From Tetrahymena elliotti 4EA (Eukaryota; Ciliophora; Oligohymenophorea; Hymenostomatida; Tetrahymenidae), in the NCBI GenBank assembly GCA_000231825.2, contig JH720342.1, forward strand, positions 491,717 to 555,716: a stretch of 64,000 bases of DNA, written 5' to 3'. Positions within the stretch are counted from its first letter, which is position 1; each line of letters starts with the position of its first letter. The notes below the pieces were generated by a model. The model saw only the letters and a program-made list of their open reading frames with translations, did not search any database and was not told the origin of the DNA. Of this stretch, positions 12,038 to 25,800 are shown in pieces. Both the position numbers and the translations under genes were made by a program.

Positions 12038-15000
12038 TTTATGAATAAGCTATTTTGATTTACAATATTATTCTATGTAGTTTTTATAATTAGATTGATT
12101 TATTTTTTTTAATTAATTATAAGTATTTTTATAATTAACATTTATACCAAGGCAGTAGTATTAAAGAAATATAATTGAAATGTATTGTTTTAAACTCATA
12201 ATTCAATTCTTCTCTCTAAGCTGATTATTAAAAAATTACATTTTTGGTAATAGTGCAACTCAAAAAATGTTGGGGGATCAAACACCTCTTAATTCAAAAA
12301 AAATACAGCCAATCAATCAATTCCCTCTCTAATTAATAAAAGCAGTATTATAATACTATGAATAAAAGGGGGATCTTTTTCATTAATAAATAGATTAATT
12401 GACTTCTAGTAAGCTGAGCAATCTTTAATTTTTGGCATTCATTTTTTAATAACTCTTAAGCCTTTTTATTTTAAAAAATAATACAATTTTTTTAATCAAC
12501 CTTCAAAACGAAAAGAGTTAAATTAGAAGCCATTTCATTCTTTAAATAAAGAACGATCATCTTATTCATTGAGACAGGTCAAAATAAAACGCAAAAAATA
12601 ACAAATTAACAAACAAGAAAATTGTTAACAAATTGTAAATTTTTTAATATATTAATATGAGAAATAAATAGTTATTAAATAAAGTACAAAGAGTAAAGTA
12701 TTTGCTATCAAATAAAAATTTATGATTAACTGAATTAATTAATCTGATAGGAAAAGATTGATTGAATTATTAAAAAATGAATGTATTATTTGAGCATCTG
12801 AATCTGATTGAATAATTCATCAATAATGTAAAATTTAAAAAATATGATGTATAAAAATTTAATTTATATCTTTTGATTTCTAAATAAATTTAATCTTTGT
12901 CCATTATTCTAAATATAGTCCGCATTTTTATCTTTTTTTTCAAATTCAAAATGTACCTAAAATAAGAGCTAAATACTTTTGGTAAATATCTTTCATATTA
13001 ATAATAAATTTAGAGTTACTTTCTCTCCTAAACATCATAGGTTTAGTTATGTAATTAGTCTGAAAAATTAAAGATGTATTTATAAATATGACAAAGTAGT
13101 ATGGAGATATTATAAACGCTTTGTGACCCTTATTTAAAATGCTACTAGAACTGTTTAATAAACAATGCTAATAAAATTTTGAGGGACCCCCAAAAAAATT
13201 TTAAATTGATAATTAAAAGTCAGTTTGTCTGCAATTTTGTAAATTAATCAGAATGTATTTATTGACTTATTCGCTATTTTTGTAAAGTTACTTAACATTT
13301 CAACTCAAAGATGATTTTTTTCAAAAAAAGTTAAAAAAATCATCTTTTATATTAATGAAGAAAACTTAATGTTTATTTGATGCAATTTAATACAATTTAA
13401 TTTCATGGATCGCTTTAAATGAATAACCATTTTAGGAAATATTTTTTACACAAATACAAATATTAGTATCTGTTGCTAAATTTGGATTATCTATTTGAAT
13501 AAGAAATATTCAGAAGAAAAAAAATTATAAAAGTGATTGATCTTCAAGCCTGATTTGACTGGTTTATTTATATAAAATTAAATATATATTTATATGTACA
13601 CCTATAACTGCTAAGTAAAAAAAGCGTATTAAAAACATTTATAATGACTAATTTATTAATTTATTAATGAGCATTCATTCATTATTATTTTAACCCTATT
13701 TTTTTTATCTTTAAAACTTCTTTTAATTAATTAATTTGAGTGGGCAAGTATGAACTTTCTTGCTTTTTAATTAGACAATATTTTATTTAAAAAATAGGTA
13801 TTAATTAAAGATACTTTTTCATATGTCAAAACAAAATTCAACTGCCTTATTAATTTGCACAAAAAATAAAAGTTAAGATCAAATTTTATAAGTATGCAAT
13901 TAGATTCACTACTTATTAATTCATATTTTTTTTGCTTGACATGAAAATGGTAAAAAATGATATTTTATTTTTACGCCCCGCAAAAATATTTTTAAAAATA
14001 AAGACAAATAAATAAAAGCTAAATAAAAAATATCTATCTATCTTTCTTTTTAGATGAGTTTTCAAAAAGATACTTAACTTTTAGAAAAATTATAAATTAA
14101 ATGAATTCTACTACTTCTAGTAATTTATTCATTAAATTGAATTAATTGAAGATAATGAAAAGTGGTTTAACAAAATACGTCACTCACTCACTCAATTCAA
14201 AAGCTTTTATAAAAAATTCTAAAAAAGTAATCTATTGATATTTCATTAATATATCAGCTTTGAATGAAGTTCTCCTCTTTATTTCTTTTACCTATTTCTA
14301 ATAAGCTTTGCCATCCATATCGATTTTTCATGTTTAAAATCATACCATACAAAATATCATATGAATCAATGAACCAAATCAGCAAAAATTGTTTACTAAC
14401 AAGTAAAATTTCACAAAATTTTTAGATAAATAAGTAAACTTCTCTTTTTAATGAAAAAATTTTCATATTTAAAGCATGATAGAAAAATTTTCTTTTATCT
14501 ATCTTCATGATATAATTTATTCCTCATACATCTTAAGAATTTGTACTTTATTCAAAATTGGGCTAGAACTAAATGAAAAAATATAATTTTGAAAGCTAAA
14601 TACATGAGAAACTATTAAATTTTACATAAAATGATTACCATGACAATAAATGGTGTATTTTTGCAAGTAAAAATGCAAAAATATGATTTTTTGTGATATT
14701 TTTAAGCAACTTTTGCTTTTGGGAAAATTAAAATTTCTACTGATTAATCTTTTTTACTCATTGATTAAGTCAAGTTACATTTAGATGGTTTCTTTTCAAT
14801 TCTTTTAAATTAGAAATCAGCCTTAACTTTCCCTTTTTTTGTAAATTAAAAGTTAGTAATGGTTATAATTCTTAAAAAATTTACAAGTGGTTCTAATTGT
14901 TTTTTTACAATATATTCCTTGTTCTTCTGTTTTATGCCTATAAATAGAAATATTAAAATTCAACTCATATCAATGATTAAAGCTTTGTCCTATTTTGCTA

Positions 15001-16880
15001 ATCTTTAAAAATGTTTGCTTTTTTCTAATAAAAAAATACTTTGAAATCCCCAAAAGTCATTCTCTACCAAGCAAAGTTAAATTTAAATAATACTTGCTTT
15101 ATATTGGATCATTTTATTACTGCTATTAGACAAATCTTAATTATTTATTTTACTTCCTACCTACCTACTATACTTATTTAGTTCTATTAGATATTTATTT
15201 TTTTCTAATCCTTTACTCTTAACCATTTATATAAAAAAATAAGTTAACAATAGAAGGATTGGATTTTAATGAAGAAGAAGAAGAAGAACAATTCACTTAC
15301 TTTATTTAAAATAATTTTCTCTTATTTTAAAATTAATATTTTGAAATATTTATCATTATTATTTTCTTTTATTAAAAACTATAAAAACTTACTAATATTA
15401 ATAATATTTGCTAAGTTAAATGATAAAATTAACAAACAAAACCATGAAGTACCTTAGACATAATATCTACCAATGAAATATATATTATTTATTCTTTATT
15501 TTCCAACATACTAAATTGACATACAAGCTAGAATACCTTTACTTTTACTTAAAAGCAAGAAATAAAATTCATTTCGAAATAGGTAGAGAATATGTGGATA
15601 TGTTAAATCAAAATAATTTAAAATAGAAATGCAGCAAATAAAAAAAATTAATAGAGCTTATGCTTGTTTTTCAAGTTAAAATCAGAGAAAATCTAATGTT
15701 ATTTTCATTAAGCTAATTTGAAATTAATTTTCTTTCTAAACTAATATCTCCTTTGCTTATTAAGTTAAGGGAATCAATATTGTCATTATTAAAATATGCA
15801 TAAACTAAACTAGCTTCTGCGCTTCAACAATTGAATGGTACATAACCAATGCTTTTAGCTGTTTTAGAAATTTTTACCAATTTTAGTATATTTTTTAAGG
15901 TAAAAAAAATTATATAGATAATAAAGAATTTTTTTTATGCATTTAAACTGGATTATTTTTATTCATAGTACTTAGTTAGCAGGTAGTAGGACTTTCTATC
16001 TATTTTTAATGTGGTTATTTGATGATTTTTTGTTAATTAAATAATTCTGTAAATTTCTGTCAAAGTTATTATGTAATTCATCACTTTTTTGAAATTTTCT
16101 TTGATTGCTTTAAAAAAATTAGAAAGTAAAGAAAAACAAAAATAAATATTGCAAACATTTGAATTGTGCTTAAAGTTAATCAAGTTAAGTATCTAGACTG
16201 ATTCTTATTTATTATACATTTCAAAAATTCACATAAACTAAATAACTAAGTTGCAGATGATGTTAGTTTCTTAATCACGCTTTTCATATTTAAAAATACT
16301 GGATTGTTTTAATATATTTCTTATGCTTAACATCCATTTAATTACATTCTCTTATTAAAAATCATCTTGTTAAAACAATTATTTCCTTTGTAAAGAATTA
16401 ATAAAATTAATAAAATAATTGTTCTAAATGAGTATGATGATAAATTAAATAAATATCTAAATTAATTTATTTACTTTTATTTTAAAATGAAATTTGTATT
16501 TAATTTATCTATAATTAATTTTGAAATGATACCTCCCTCCACCTTTCATACTTTTATTTTTGATATTAAAAAAATAAATTTTGATAAAACTATTAATGAA
16601 AAAAAATTTAAGCATAAATAATTCTTATCTCATAAATTTTATCAAGTTTTTTGATTTTTTTTTTCAAGCAAAATTTCATTATTGAGAATGTAGCTAGTTC
16701 AATTAAACATATACCCAAAAACAAATAAAAGCCACATGCTTAAAAAGATGATATTATCTGTTAATACAATAAAATTTGATTTAAATACACAAAAGAAATA
16801 TAAACAAGATAGATAAATAATTTCTGATACAATATTTTTAAAATGCTTTGCACTTCATAATTTAGTTGAAATTCATTATT
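12038..16880. other. Long gene-poor AT-rich region
   Basis: Almost 5 kb in which I could not support a gene with either the standard or the ciliate code. It shows homopolymer A/T runs, short repeats such as CACTCACTCACTCA near 14184 and a Lys-only run near 15269-15290. The proximal part must hold the promoter of the nucleoside transporter gene. Short open frames exist, but they are compositionally indistinguishable from AT-rich noise. Confidence 0.5.
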
Positions 16881-16899
16881 ATTTTTAAAAAAATAATTT

Positions 16900-19800
16900 T
16901 AATAAACTATTTAATAAATAATAGTCATTCAGTCACTTTAAAAAAAGTGTTATCTGTCATAAGTAATCATTTAAACAATATGAAAATGATCAGTCTTTTT
17001 CCTTTTATTATTTTTGATCTTAAACTTGATTCTTTCATTTTACGAGCCTTATTTAACCTTTTAAAAATAATAAAATAAATATTGTTTTCAGAAACATTTA
17101 AAGGAAAGAAAAAAACATAAATTAAATATTCAACCAACAAATAAAAATTAATGATTGAGCCTGCCAAACAAATATCATGTACACCAACCCAAATTAGTCA
17201 GTCAGTCAATCAGTCTGTTGCTAATTATTAAGGTAGTTGTATATTTCATTCGTTCGTAAATTCTTAATTAATATGGTCAATTATTTTACGCTATGTTAAG
17301 AGTCAAAGTTTAGAGATTAGAGCATTTTGCTAAGCCAGATATTAATTCTTTTATTCCAACTTCACCAAGATTATTTGCCCTTTTAAAAATAAACATTTGA
17401 ATTATATATTAAAACAACAAATAAAAATTAATGCCAAAAAAATAGAAGATAAGCCAATACAAATTAAATTAGTCAATTACTCAGAAATTAAAATTCTTAT
17501 TTATTTATTCATTCAGTCATTCAAAGGTGTATAATTAATATTTAAAAACAATTTTTACCCAATGTAAAGAGTCAAATTTTAGAGATTAGAGCATAGGGCA
17601 AAGCCAGATCCTAATGCTTAAGCTCCAATTCGGCCAATCTGATTTTCCCTTTTAAAAAATTATAAAAATAAATACTGAATAATTAAATATTTAAAAGAAT
17701 CAAAAAAGCACTAAAATTTTAATTAAATATTAAAAAAACAAATAAAAATTAATATTTAGCTTCAAAATAAATATCAAGCAAGTAAATCAACCCAAATTAG
17801 ACAGGCTGTCACTTAGTGAGTTAGTATTTAGTTGTTAATTAATAAAACTAGTTGTATATTTATTCAGTCATTCTAAAATTCATAGTTAATATTGAAATAC
17901 TATTTTTACTAGAGCTCAAGAGTCAAAGTTTAGAGATTAGAGTATTTTGCTAAGCTTGATCCTAATTCTTATGTGCCAACTTCACCAATATTATTTTTCC
18001 TTTTAAAAATTATAAAAATCTTTATTCAATAAAGAAATATTGTAAAGAATAAGAAAAGCTTAAAAATTAAAAGAAAACGAAAAATTAATTATTTAATGAA
18101 TTAGATTTCAGTCATTATTTATTCATTCTTTTAAATATAAATAATTATTCACTATTTTACTGTAGGTTCAGACTCAAAGTTTAGAGATTAGAGCATTATG
18201 CTAATTCAGATCCTAATATTTATATACCCATTTAACCAATTTTGTTATACCTTTCAAAAAATTACAAAATAAATGTTGATTAAAAAAATGAGAAAAATAT
18301 AAAAATATGGACTAAATATGAAAAAAACAAACGAAAATTAATGAATGAGTAAACCAAGCCCCAAATCAGTTAGTTTTCCAGCAGTTTTATTCAATTTATA
18401 AATTTTATCTACCCGAAAACTGATTTGGGACCTTTATTAAGTAAACTAACCCAAAATAGTCAGTTAGTCAGTCAGGCAGTCAATTAGTTATTCATAAGTT
18501 AAAGACTTCATTTTATTTATTCATTAAAAAATGCATTGTCAATAATGAAACACTATTTTTACCCAAGGAAAAGTATAAAAGTTTAGAGACTAGAGCATTT
18601 TGCTAAGCCAGATCCTAAACCTTCTGCAAGCATTTTAAAAATTTTATTTGAGCTTTTTAAAAATATTTAAAAAAATAATTGAATAAATAAGAATTTAAAA
18701 GAAGGAGAAAAATTGGATTCAATATTAAAGCAAAAAATAAAAATTAATAATAAGCAAGCAAGAATGCCAAATAATATGAAATAAACTAACAAACACTAAA
18801 TAGTTAGTTAGTTAGTAAGTCAGCACTTATAAATTCAATTCTCTTTCTTCATTCATAAATGCATTAATATTGAGAAATTATTGATACCTCAGGTCAAGAC
18901 TCAAAGTTTAGAGATTAGGGTATTTTCCTAATTCAGATCCTAATCCTTGTGCTCCCAAATCGCCAACCTTATTGTTTCTTTGAAAAAATCATAAAGACAA
19001 ACAAGCAAATAAATAAACAAACAAACAAACAAAGGTTTAGAAGAATGAAAAAAACATAACAATATGGATTAAATATGAAAACAACAATAAAAATTAATGA
19101 ATGAATAAGCAATCCAGCAAAAAAAAATATGAAGTAAACTAATTAAAAGTATTCATTCAGTCACCATAAAATATTATCTCAATCAAAAAATGAATAATTG
19201 ATATTAAAAGATTGTATTTACCTTATCTAAAGTGTGAAAGTTTAGAGATTAGAGCATTTTGCTAAACCTGATCCTAATCCTTATACTCCTGAGTCACTAA
19301 CATTGTTAGTGCTTTTTAGAAGAAAAAAAATAAAAATTAATATTGGAGAACAAGCTTAAAAGAACAAGAAAAACATTAAAGTTAGAAAATATGAAAACCT
19401 TATTCATTCATTTAAAAATGTATAATAAATCTTGAAACATTATTTTTACTAGAGATCAAGATTAAAAGATTAGAGATTAGAGCAGTTAGCTAACTAAGAT
19501 CCTAACTCTTATACTCCAATATCACCAATATTATTCTATCTATTAAAAAATTATAAAAATAAATAGTAAACTCAGAAAAATTTCAAAGAATGGAAAAAAC
19601 ATAAAACTTTGATTTTATAACAAAAAGAACAAATAAAAACTAATAAATTAGTAAGCCAGACAAATATCAAGCTAAAGAATCAACCCAAATTAGTTAGTCA
19701 ATCTATTGCTACATAAATTAAAATTTCTATCTGTTCATTCAATAATACATAATTCATATCTAAAGATTATTTTTACTATAGATCAAGATTCAAAGTTTGT

Positions 19801-21720
19801 AGATTTGAGCATTTTGCTAATCCAAATCCTAATTCTTATGTTCCTAAATCACCAATTTAGCATAATCTTTTAACAAATTATAAAAATAAATATTCAATAA
19901 AAAAAATGATAAAAATATAAAAATTTAAGTTCATATGAAAGTATTCAATAAAAATAATTGAATGAGCCAAACAAATATCAAGTAAATCAATCCAAATTAG
20001 AAAGTAAGTAAGTAAGTAGCTCATTAATAAAAGTAGTTGTCCATTTATTTATTCTAAAATACATAATTGGTATTGAAACAATATTTTTACTAAAGAGAAA
20101 GGGTCAAATTTTTGAGATTAGAGCATTGTGCAAATCCAGATCCTAATCCTTATGCACCTTGCTCTCCAATCCTATTTTTCCTTTTGAAAAAATTATTAAA
20201 ATAAAAATTGAATAAAGAAATATTTTAAAGAATAAGAAAGCTTAAAAATTAAAATTAATTTGAAAACCAATAACAAATAAAAATTAATGAATGAATGAAC
20301 CAATCAAATATCAAGTAACCAAGTAAAAATAGTTTTTAAACCAAAAATATTTAAAAACTATTTTTACTTGAGATCAAGATTCAAAGTTTAGAGATTCAAG
20401 CATTTTGATAGCTCAGATCCTAATCCTTATGCTCCCTATTGACAAATTTGATTGTCACTTTGAAAAAATTATAAAAATAAATAAAGGACATGACAAATTT
20501 GAATTAAATATAAAAAAACAAAAATGAATTGATTAATGAGTTAAGTAAGTATCAAGTAAATCAACCCAAAATAACCAGTCAATTTCAATAATGCATAATT
20601 AATATTGAAGTAATATTTTTACCTAAGGTAAAGAGCCAATGTTTAGAGTTTAGAGCATTTTGCTAACTCAGATGCTAATACTTATGTGCTTAGCCCATCA
20701 ATCTAATTTTCCCTTTTAAAAAATTATCAAAATATTAATTAAAAAAATGGTAAAAACTTAAAAATAATTTATCTATTCAAAAATGAACATTATAAATATT
20801 GAAACAATAATTTTACCTGAGGTCAAGAGTCACAGTTTAGAGATTAGAGCATTTTGTTAAGTGAAATCCTAATTGTTATACACCCTTATGGCCAATATTG
20901 TCATGACTTTTAATACAAAAATAAATGTTAAATAAATTTGAATTGATTAAAATATCAACTTATAAAAATAAAAAAAGAGATAAGTAAACCAACCCAAAGA
21001 AATCAGTCAGTCAAATGGTTGGTTGGTTGCTCATAAATTACATTTGTCTTTTATTTATTCTTTTATTCAAAAATACAAAATTGATATTGAAATACTATTT
21101 TTACTATAGGTCAAGATTCAAAGATTAGAGATTAGAGCAGTTTGCTAACCCAGATCCTAATCCTAATACTCCCAGATCTCCTATACTATTCCACCTAACA
21201 AAAAATTATAAAATAAATGTTGATTAAAAAAATGAAAAAGCATAAAAATTTTAATTAAATATGAAAACGAAAACAACTAATAAAATTAATAAATGAGTGA
21301 ATGACAAATCAAGCAAATATTAAGTAAAACCAACAAAAAATAGTCAGTTAATCAGTTGCTCATAATTAAAGCATTTAATTATTCAGTCAAAAATGCATTA
21401 TTGATATAAAAAATGATATTAACCTGATCAAAAGAGTCAAATTTTAGAGATTTGAGCACTTTGCTAAGCTAGATCCTAATCCTTATGAGCCGATCTCACC
21501 AATCTAATGTCCTCTTTTAAAATATTATAAAAGTATACATTTCATAAAGAAAATTATACAAATATAAAATTTAATTCATCATCCATAAAATAGTCAGTCA
21601 GTCAGTCACTCATAAATTAGAGTAGTTATTTATTAAAAAAGCATATTTTTTGACAAGGGACAAAATTCAAAGTTTAGATAGAGATTTATTGGATTATTTT
21701 AAAGAAAAATTAATAATTTT
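16900..21720 (+). repeat. Tandem array of a ~290-bp repeat, at least 16 copies, forward orientation
   Basis: Each unit contains a strongly kept core starting near AGTCAAAGTTTAGAGATTAG, followed by AGCATTTTGCTAAGCCAGAT and CCTAATCCTTATGCTCC. Cores begin near 17301, 17570, 17921, 18172, 18571, 18897, 19231, 19461, 19781, 20101, 20376, 20631, 20825, 21111, 21433 and 21661; a degenerate copy lies near 16940-17060. Between cores the order repeats: a CCTTTTAAAAA stretch, an ATAAATATTGAATAAA-like stretch, AACAAATAAAAATTAATGA, then ATCAACCCAAATTAGTCAGT, often with (TCAG)n, then ATTCATTCA and ATATTGAAACACTATTTTTAC. Spacing is 200-390 bp, averaging about 290. There is no open frame across units. I do not recognise a named element. 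The same unit occurs in inverse orientation at 32430-35040 and once near 62010-62270. Confidence 0.92.
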
Positions 21721-21880
21721 ACCTAAAATCAATATGAAGATTAAAGAAAGAAGTTAAATCAGAGCTTAGTAACTTTTAATTAATAAAAATTAAAATATAT
21801 TTCTATCTCTCAAGAAATTTAGATACATCATTCAGATTTGTAAGGTATTTTGTATTTTATACTGACATTTATTCTTTTTT
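21721..21880 (+). repeat. Border element E, copy 1 (right edge of forward array)
   Basis: Directly after the last degenerate unit comes a stretch containing AGAAGTTAAATCAGAGCTTA and then GTATTTTGTATTTTATACTG. Closely similar sequence recurs at 38100-38290 in the same orientation and at about 32000-32215 in reverse, there next to the inverted array. It therefore marks the inner edge of both arrays. Confidence 0.8.
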
Positions 21881-22816
21881 AAAAATTTGTTTTTTATTAA
21901 AATCTATTAAATTAATTTGTAAATCATTTGAAATTTTAGTTTTTCTAACAAATTTTGATAATATTAGCAAGAGCAAAAAAATAAAAAAGGCGAATTAATA
22001 AAATAAGATAAGGAGCAATAATAGTTTGGTTAATCTTAGATATTATGAATATATCAAAACTATTGGATAAAAATTCTACTAATCAGGTAGGCAAGATTGC
22101 TTAATTATTTTAAATAAATGTATGGAATAGAATGGTTAAAAATAAATAATATATTTAAATAAAAATTTAAATAATAAAATAAAATTTAGTTTATTATTCC
22201 ATTAAACAAGTTTTTAAAAGGTAAATTTATTATAGGTTTTTAATTTAAATTAATACCAAGAAGTACTAACTAACTATAGAATGCTTTTTGTAAATAAAAT
22301 TTTATAAAGATTCGCTATTTTTATTCTTGTGAGCTGGATCATTTAGATTTAAAATAGTAATAGATATATTCATTTATTTAAGGTTGAATAATGAGTTTAT
22401 TTTAAATAAATAAATAAATAAATCAGCAAGCAAGTGAAATGAATTTGAAAATAACAGAACTAACTATGCATGTATATTATTAATAAAGTTGCAGTTATTG
22501 CTTTCCTTTTTGATAGATATATTGATTTAATTGATTGACTGATTGATAATTTATTTGTTTTTATTTTAATAAAAAATAAAACAATAATTCGGAAGGATTA
22601 CAGCACTGATTCATTATTAATGAATTAATAAATATATTTTTCATTCATTTTTAATAGAAATTAATGAATGAATGGATGAATAGATGAATCTTTGTTTGTA
22701 ATATAAAATTTAATAGATAGATAGATAAATAGATTTCTTTAAATAAATAAGTTTGAAATAAAAAATAGATAGATAGATTAACTGTATAAATAAACATTAT
22801 TAGGAACTAAATAAAT
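21881..22816. other. Intergenic region with microsatellites upstream of the EF-hand-like gene
   Basis: No gene seen. Contains (AAAT)n near 22395-22420, TGATTGA repeats near 22520-22550, ATGAATGAATGGATGAAT near 22660-22690 and (TAGA)n runs near 22710-22735 and 22765-22780. The 5' flank and promoter of the gene starting at 22817 must lie here. Confidence 0.55.
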
Positions 22817-25800
22817 ATGGATTAGAAGTTAGTAGCTGATATTTTACAAGCAGAGATTTAAGTAGGTCGCAAAATTAAATAGAATTAGAATAACTTGAAG
22901 CAGTTCTCAGAGTTCAATCCTGAACATGCATTTGAAACTTTGAAGAAGTTTTATATTAACTCTTACAATCTTAATAGTTAACAACTTTAAAACTCTCTTT
23001 CTTAATCTAAGATAACCAGTGTTCCTGGTTCTGCTTACAAGGGAGTTGTTGATATTGAAAAGCTTACTTTACTTTATAGGTAATATGAAGAAACTGTTTC
23101 TTCTTTTGAGATCTAAGCTATACTCTCACGTCACAGCGCAGCAAGTGACAAAGGAATGGATTATGATTGTTTCTTAAAGTTTATTGGATTCAATCTTGGA
23201 GACACAAAGCGCAAAAACACTATTTTTGATTCTTAAGCAAGAACAGAAAGATCTTTGACTGAACGCTGCATGAAAGCTCTCTCAAGCATCTTCCTTCTCG
23301 AATTAGATTTACTTCGTTTCACTGAAGTTCATAAGGTATTCATATTTTATTTTTTAAAACAATTTAAATAAATAAAAAAATACAATTTTTAAAGAACCAT
23401 CAATAAAATGAAAATAAAAAGCTAACATCTAAGGTCATTAAATGAAAATGCTTAAATATGTCTGCTATTTCACTTTATTCATGAGAAAATATACATTTTA
23501 AGAAACCATAAAAGAGAAATCAATTTGAAAATTGTTTTTTTAGCAAATTTAAAGTAGAAAATATACTGAAAATAAAACTATTAATAAAATTTGATAAATT
23601 TTGAAACAAGAAAAGATCAATATGTTCGATGTTCTAAGCATTTTCAATCATTTAATTAAATCACTACTTTTATTATATTCAATTAAGTATTTTCAAAAAC
23701 AACAAAAGAGAAATCAACTTTTAATTGCTTTTTTTGGCAGATTTTCTAAAGTAAATTGAAAATAAAATGTGATAAATTAGAAAGAAGAAAAGATAAATAA
23801 ATATGTCAGATTTTTAATCATTTTCAATCATTTAAGCAAATGACTCATTTTATATTCAATAAGCTATTTTTCTAAGAGATTTGTATGAAAATCAAAGTAT
23901 CAATACAATTTAATAAAGTTTAAAAGAATAAGATGAATATGTTAGATATTTCAAGCATTTTAAATTAATAAAGCAAATAGTTCATTCTATTTAAAATAAT
24001 CTATTTGTAAATTTTCAAATTCAAATTGAGATTCATTCGTTAATGATAATAAGAAATAATAAAATACTTATTATGAAAAATAATAGTTAATTTAATGATA
24101 TTTTCATTCTAATTAAAATAAATAGTTTTGATGTTTAATTTAAATGAGATCTTAAATAATTTTGAAAGATTTTAGAAGATTTCATTTAAAACTATAAAAT
24201 TCTAAATAATATTTCTATAAAAAGGTCAGCTTGATTAATAATTATGGATTTGATTCAGCTAGCTTCTTTGCTTAGATTGACTACAGAAATTAATCATATA
24301 TTGACTTCGAACTATTATAATAATTCTTTAGAAGAAATGGACAAGAAATTTCTCTTTAGGATTATTAAATTTTACTTTCAAGACTTAAAAGAAACAAATA
24401 ACAAGAAAATCAATTTGTTAATCGCTAAGAATTTATTTAGTTGATTAGTCCTTAACTCCCCTACAGAGGTAAAAATTGGTAGGGTTAATCAGTCTTATTC
24501 TAGAGTCAAGCTGGGTAAAAGTCATAAGTTATTGGATAAAACGAAAAAACAGTGAGATTCTAAGACTAATCAGTTGTTCATACAATTAATCAAAATAATA
24601 GCATTACTGGATAATAGTTAGTTTAATCTCAAAATGTTAATTTAATTAACTAGCAACAAAGTTAAATTCTAACTGGTGGTTTAGTTTAATAAGAAACACC
24701 ACTTACCTCCACTAACTATATCTAAAATGGAACTATTGGATTGACTTAAAGATTAGATCCTAGAGCAAGTCAAGTTATTCCTGAATAGAATACTTATGTC
24801 CTCAACTAATAAGTTTAATAGCCATCTTAAGTATTCTAATAATAATAATAATAACAACCGGTTTTCATTTAACAATAGCCATCATTAATTTAAAATCAAC
24901 CATTAGTACAATCATAACCAGTGTTTTTACAAGGTACTTAATATGTTCCTTCTCAAAACGGCACTCAATAGTTTGTATAGACATAACCTGGTTTACCTTT
25001 CATTCCTGGCTAACAATAAAGCTTAATTTTAGGCGAAATTCCTCCTCCACCACCTGGATACGTTTTGGTTTAAAACCCACCCTAGACTGTGCTATATCCT
25101 CCACAAATTTAATAATAAGGTTTTATTGATCCTAATTATAACAGTGCACCCTATTAGTAATAACAATTTATGTAATAACCATAAGAAAATTAATATGATA
25201 ACAAATTAATCAACGATAGACGTCCAAATGCTGTGCTTGAAGCAATGAACTAAATTCTTCAAAAAGATAATGATAAGCTTAAAAGAGACAATGAAGAGTT
25301 GCTATAAAAGGTTATAAAATATGAATAATATCAACAAAGAGAAATTGAAGAAGATTAAAAAAGATAGAGAGAAGTTGAATAAAAGAAATAGCAATAACAA
25401 TATGAATCAGAAGAATAACAAAGAAAATAATAACTCCTTCAATTATAACAACAATAAGCTTAAATTCCTCATGTTGTTAAATTCCCTCCTCATGTTACAT
25501 TCTCAGTACCAAATTCACACATTATCCAATCCCCTGTTTAGTCTTAAATCATAGCCTCTCCACCTATGAGTCCTATTAGACTAGTTCCAGCTGCTGTTCA
25601 ACCACCTGAAATCTAACAAAGAGAATCTGTTATTGCATAATAATTAATCTCTTCGCAACCCCCATAACCCTAAGCACCCACTTATATCCTTGATCCCAAA
25701 CACGTCCCCACATACGTAGTAAATGACTAACCATTTATAGTTAACCAACAAGCTACTTCTTAGTTCACCCCTCATTTATTACCAAGATATAACCCTGAAA

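Noticed and set aside
15269..15457. Open frame starting with six lysines
   Set aside because: It is an AAG microsatellite followed by Ile/Leu/Lys noise typical of AT-rich DNA. No upstream or downstream exon of quality was found.
17301..17365. Repeat core as a tRNA gene or tRNA-derived element (TTAGAGC like an A-box end, GATCCTAATCC like a B box)
   Set aside because: The spacing between the two boxes is only about 17 bases, there is no acceptor stem and no anticodon arm, and the B-box match is imperfect. Probably chance.
20984..21000. TAAACCAACC as a chromosome breakage sequence
   Set aside because: Only the first 10 of the 15 bases match, and it belongs to a block present in many repeat units; the breakage signal tolerates few changes.
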